From: Apoda limacodes
Lineage: Eukaryota; Arthropoda; Insecta; Lepidoptera; Limacodidae
Assembly: GCA_946406115.1 (NCBI GenBank)
Contig: OX291557.1
Coordinates: 5,798,501 to 5,862,500 of the forward strand
Reading direction: 5' to 3'
DNA: 64,000 nt
Positions 61,048-64,000 of the stretch are shown here, one piece after another. The notes beneath the pieces were generated by a model, which worked only from the letters and a program-made list of their open reading frames with translations, searched no databases and was not told the DNA's origin. Numbering within the stretch: the first letter of the stretch is position 1; every line of letters starts with the position of its first letter. Position numbers and translations under genes: made by a program.

Positions 61048-61617
61048 AACAGAGCGAGGCAGTACTTTACGTACGTCGGGGCAGAGGTTGCTGCTTTTCA
61101 AGTCGCAAGTTCGGCCCGATATGGAGTACTGCTGCCATCTCTGGGCAGGTGCACCCGGATACCAGCTTGGACCTTTTGACTCGGTTAACCGACGCGCTGT
61201 GAGAATTGTCGACGATCCCAAACTCACTTGCCGTATCGAACCCTGATAGAGGTCCTGCGGAGTCTGAGGAGAGACTTTGCCTCCCTGTGTGTGTTCTACC
61301 GCTTGTACAATGGGATGTGTTCTAAGGAATTGTTCGAAATGATGCCCACGGCTACTTTCATTCATCGCACCGCTCGCCATCGGCAGGGAATTTATTCTCG
61401 CACTTTAGGACCGAAGTGGTCGCGTACTGTTCGGTTTCAGAGGAACTTCCTCCAGTACTACAGTATGGGGTTCTTCAAGAAAGAATTTATTGGATTTTTG
61501 AAGGGTCGGCAACGCGCGATTGATACTTCTGGTGTTGCAAGCGTCCACAGGCCACGGTGACCGCTTACCATCAGGCGGACCTTGTGCTTGTTTGCCACCT
61601 CAGTGGTATAAAAAACA
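61048..61617 (+). mobile_element. 5'-truncated LINE fragment of the 8.5-kb family
   Basis: It encodes MEYCCHLWAGAPGYQLGPFD, AVRIVDDPKLTCRIEP and FYRLYNGMCSKELFEMMP in two frames, with a break near 61245 and a deletion near 61452, and ends at the family 3' end with tcagtggtataaaaaac. Confidence 0.85.
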
Positions 61618-61989
61618 ACAACTTACCAACTACTCGTATATACGAGAACTACCTATCCTCAGATCAAATAAAGTTTTTTTATCAAATTATTTGTTCTGAG
61701 TACCTATTTATATTTCTATTGTTGCCTGTTGCTTTGTACCTATTTATCTACAATTTTTACAAAGTGCGGCACGCGGCAGTCTAGATATTTTGCTTTTTAT
61801 GAGTTATGTATAGATACCTACGTAATTCTCCGTTCCTATTTTGATGTAGTTCAAAATAATGGTACAGGAACGTACTTGGGTACAAACGATGGTGTTAGGA
61901 GAAGTCCGACACAAAAGCTTGTAATCTATACTAACATGCGCGTATACAGAGGGGGGGATTTGGGTGTCGTATCTTTGAAATTTCAAATA

Positions 61990-62256
61990 TTCAAATGCAC
62001 TTTTTCGGCGCATTCGAACCTTGCCGCCGCGCCGTCAAGTCTCGTCTCGTCGCCTCGAGATTCACCCGGACAGACAAGGATCTGTGTATTAAACTTCTAC
62101 TCTGCTTATGCCGAAACACTCGTGTTGGGTCGGTCAGGCCCTATTGGTTTACTTCGGCGGGTGTCGCGATCGGCTCGTGTCGCCTAACGTTTCCGTCCGA
62201 TACCTACAAGAGCCGCACGCAAGCCTCGCGTTGTCGGCAAACTAATTTTCTGCGGC
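61990..62256 (+). other. CpG-rich block ending in a strong splice donor
   Basis: GC-rich sequence (gccgccgcgccgtcaagtct, gtcgcgatcggctcgtgtcg) ends ttttctgcggc followed by gtaagtacc, a full consensus donor at 62257. This is how a first exon (untranslated or coding) would look. Open frames through it give no recognisable protein. Confidence 0.35.
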
Positions 62257-62259
62257 GTA

Positions 62260-63050
62260 AGTACCTACATATACTTACCTTAACGGATCAAAACACTAGG
62301 TTCAAACAATAATACTGATTTGTATTATTTTTACACCATTTTTTTACCTAAGAAGCAAAATATTAATGATACCTTTGCATTTTAGGCTAATTTGTAGAGT
62401 TTAATGCAGAAAAACCTCAAGGAACTGTTAGTTTTTTACATAGCAAGAATTAAATAAGATTGATTCAAACTTACAAATGGGTAAAATAAAAATAGAACCA
62501 CTACTATTTCGGTATTTTTGTCATACTGTACACCGAACAAGGGAGTGCAATATAAGGTGTGAATTTAAGCAATGGAGACGTGTTTTTGCTGGTTTATTGT
62601 TTCAAATAAGTCTGGTAGGATTCGAAGACTTTCAGCAGTTTAAATCTCTGTGAAAAAATATGTATCGAAGACATATAGGGGATGTATTGAAAACAATGAG
62701 CAAGTAGCGGCGAGCAAAGTTGTGAAAATTTTCAATTAACGCTCCGACAATTTAAGTTTTTTTGGCGCCTTAATGGTGTGATGGTATGTTTATGTTAGGC
62801 TAAATGGATTTAATTTCCAACAGACATTCAGAGCTTCGAAAGAAGGCTGGAAAGTAATAAAAAAAAGCGAGGGAGTCTGTCATTCATGTGGTTATTTAAG
62901 GAACACAGTGTTGAACCAACGTCTTACGGGGTTGGCGCTACTGAGTATTCATAGGAATGTAAATGTGGGACCTGCAGCAGTTGTGCGCATATTTACGGTC
63001 TCACACAACAGAAGTTTAAAGTTATAGTAGGTATATTGAATTGTAATTGT
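62260..63050. other. No supported feature
   Basis: AT-rich sequence after the CpG-rich block up to the last LINE fragment; nothing recognised. Confidence 0.45.
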
Positions 63051-63052
63051 AA

Positions 63053-63889
63053 GAAGCTGGTGTCCCGCAAGGCTCCGTGCTGTCTCCTACGTTGTTTCTA
63101 CTGCATATCAATAACATGTTGTCCATCAACAACATACATTGCTATGCAGATGACAGTACTGGAGACGCCTATTACACGGGTCGCGCAAACATCTCTTGTT
63201 CTGTTGTGGAGGAAAACCGCGGAGAACTTGTGTCTCAAATCGAGACCACACTTTCCAAGGTCTCTGCCTGGGGACGGGTAAACTTGGTACGATTCAACCC
63301 TAAAAAGACACAAGTGTGCGCGTTCACTGTTAAGAAAACCCCATTCACTGTAGTCCCACAATTCCAGAACACTCCCCTCTCCATCTCCAAGAGCATTGGG
63401 ATCCTTGGTGTTGACATCACCAGCGATGTTCAGTTCCGAGATCATTTACAAGGTGAAGCTGGCGTCCAAAAAACTAGGTGTACCCAACAGAGCGAAGCAG
63501 TACTTCACGTCGGGGCAGAAAAGTCGCAAGTTCAGCCCCATATGGAGTACTTCTGGCATCTCTGGGCAGGTGAACCCGGATACCAGCTTGGACCTTTTGA
63601 CTCGGTTCAACGACGGGCTGTGAGAATTGTCGACGATCCCAAACTCACTTGCCGTATCGAACCCTTAAGTCTGAGGTGAGACTTTGCTTCCCTGTGTGTG
63701 TTCTACCGCTTGTACAATGGGATGTGTTCTGAGGAATTGTTTGAAATGTTGCCCACGGCTACTTTCTACCATCGCACCGCTCGCCATCGGCAGGGAATTC
63801 ATTCTCACACTTTAGAACCTAAATGGTCACGTACAGTACGGTTTCAGAGAAACTTCCTACCGCGAACGCTTAAGTTGTGGAATGAAATG
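63053..63889 (+). mobile_element. LINE fragment of the 8.5-kb family, truncated at both ends
   Basis: It starts inside the RT domain at AGVPQGSVLSPTLF, keeps the catalytic YADD motif (CYADDSTGDAYYTG), and encodes LVRFNPKKTQVCAFTVKKT further on. Frame breaks occur near 63455-63520 and at 63680 (TGA). It stops at KLWNE near 63889 without the family 3' end, so it was cut on both sides. Confidence 0.85.
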
Positions 63890-64000
63890 AATGATTACGC
63901 GTAAGTAAGAATTATTGTGCACACACTTAGGCATTTATTGATTCACCTATACTTTATCAGAATCGAAAAAATTCGCGCTCGCTGCGCTTGCCTTCATGTT

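Noticed and set aside
61729..62312. Protein-coding ORFs of 105-152 aa in the CpG-rich block
   Set aside because: Both frames are open only because GC-rich DNA has few stops; no domain seen. The splice donor is kept as a finding instead.

Overview
The window looks like nuclear DNA from a moth or butterfly (Lepidoptera). It is AT-rich and intron-rich, with long introns. It is crowded with decayed repeats that I recognise as typical of lepidopteran genomes: 5'-truncated non-LTR retrotransposons, RTE 3' ends, tRNA-headed SINEs and short foldback elements. There is no bacterial operon structure and no CRISPR array. The species call is an inference from repeat types and gene structure, not from a search.

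Only two host genes can be supported. The first, on the plus strand, is an RNF144-type RBR E3 ubiquitin ligase. Six exons are visible (11131-11293, 23751-23881, 44083-44283, 45967-46056, 47131-47225, 48064-48178). They join in frame to 264 codons plus a stop and cover the end of RING1, the IBR, RING2 with its catalytic Cys, and a C-terminal membrane segment. The start and most of RING1 are not seen and probably lie left of the window. The second gene, on the minus strand and tail-to-tail with the first, is a two-exon TMEM223 homologue (58464-58077 and 54822-54530, 226 aa), a mitochondrial inner-membrane protein.

Layout. 1-11 kb: repeats upstream of the first visible exon, including a 4 x 30 bp tandem repeat, a tRNA-like unit, a triplicated LINE endonuclease piece and a LINE with an open reverse transcriptase frame (8467-10345, minus). 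11.3-23.7 kb: intron with two TIR-type elements, a MADF-like ORF start and an internally deleted Crypton-like recombinase. 23.9-44.1 kb: 20-kb intron with LINE and SINE fragments, a 2 x 140 bp tandem duplication and a near-perfect 30-bp hairpin. 44-48.2 kb: clustered 3' exons. 48.2-54.5 kb: intergenic and untranslated sequence. 54.5-58.5 kb: TMEM223, whose intron holds a mariner-type transposase relic. 58.5-64 kb: RNase H relic of an I/R1-type LINE, a THAP-domain relic, two CpG-rich islands and two fragments of the same LINE family as at 8.5 kb.

I found no clear new multi-gene system. The most useful second looks are the read-through frame after RNF144 exon 45967-46056 with a poly(A) signal close behind, the CpG-rich block at 61990-62256 that ends in a strong splice donor, and the Crypton-like and MADF/Harbinger-like relics.
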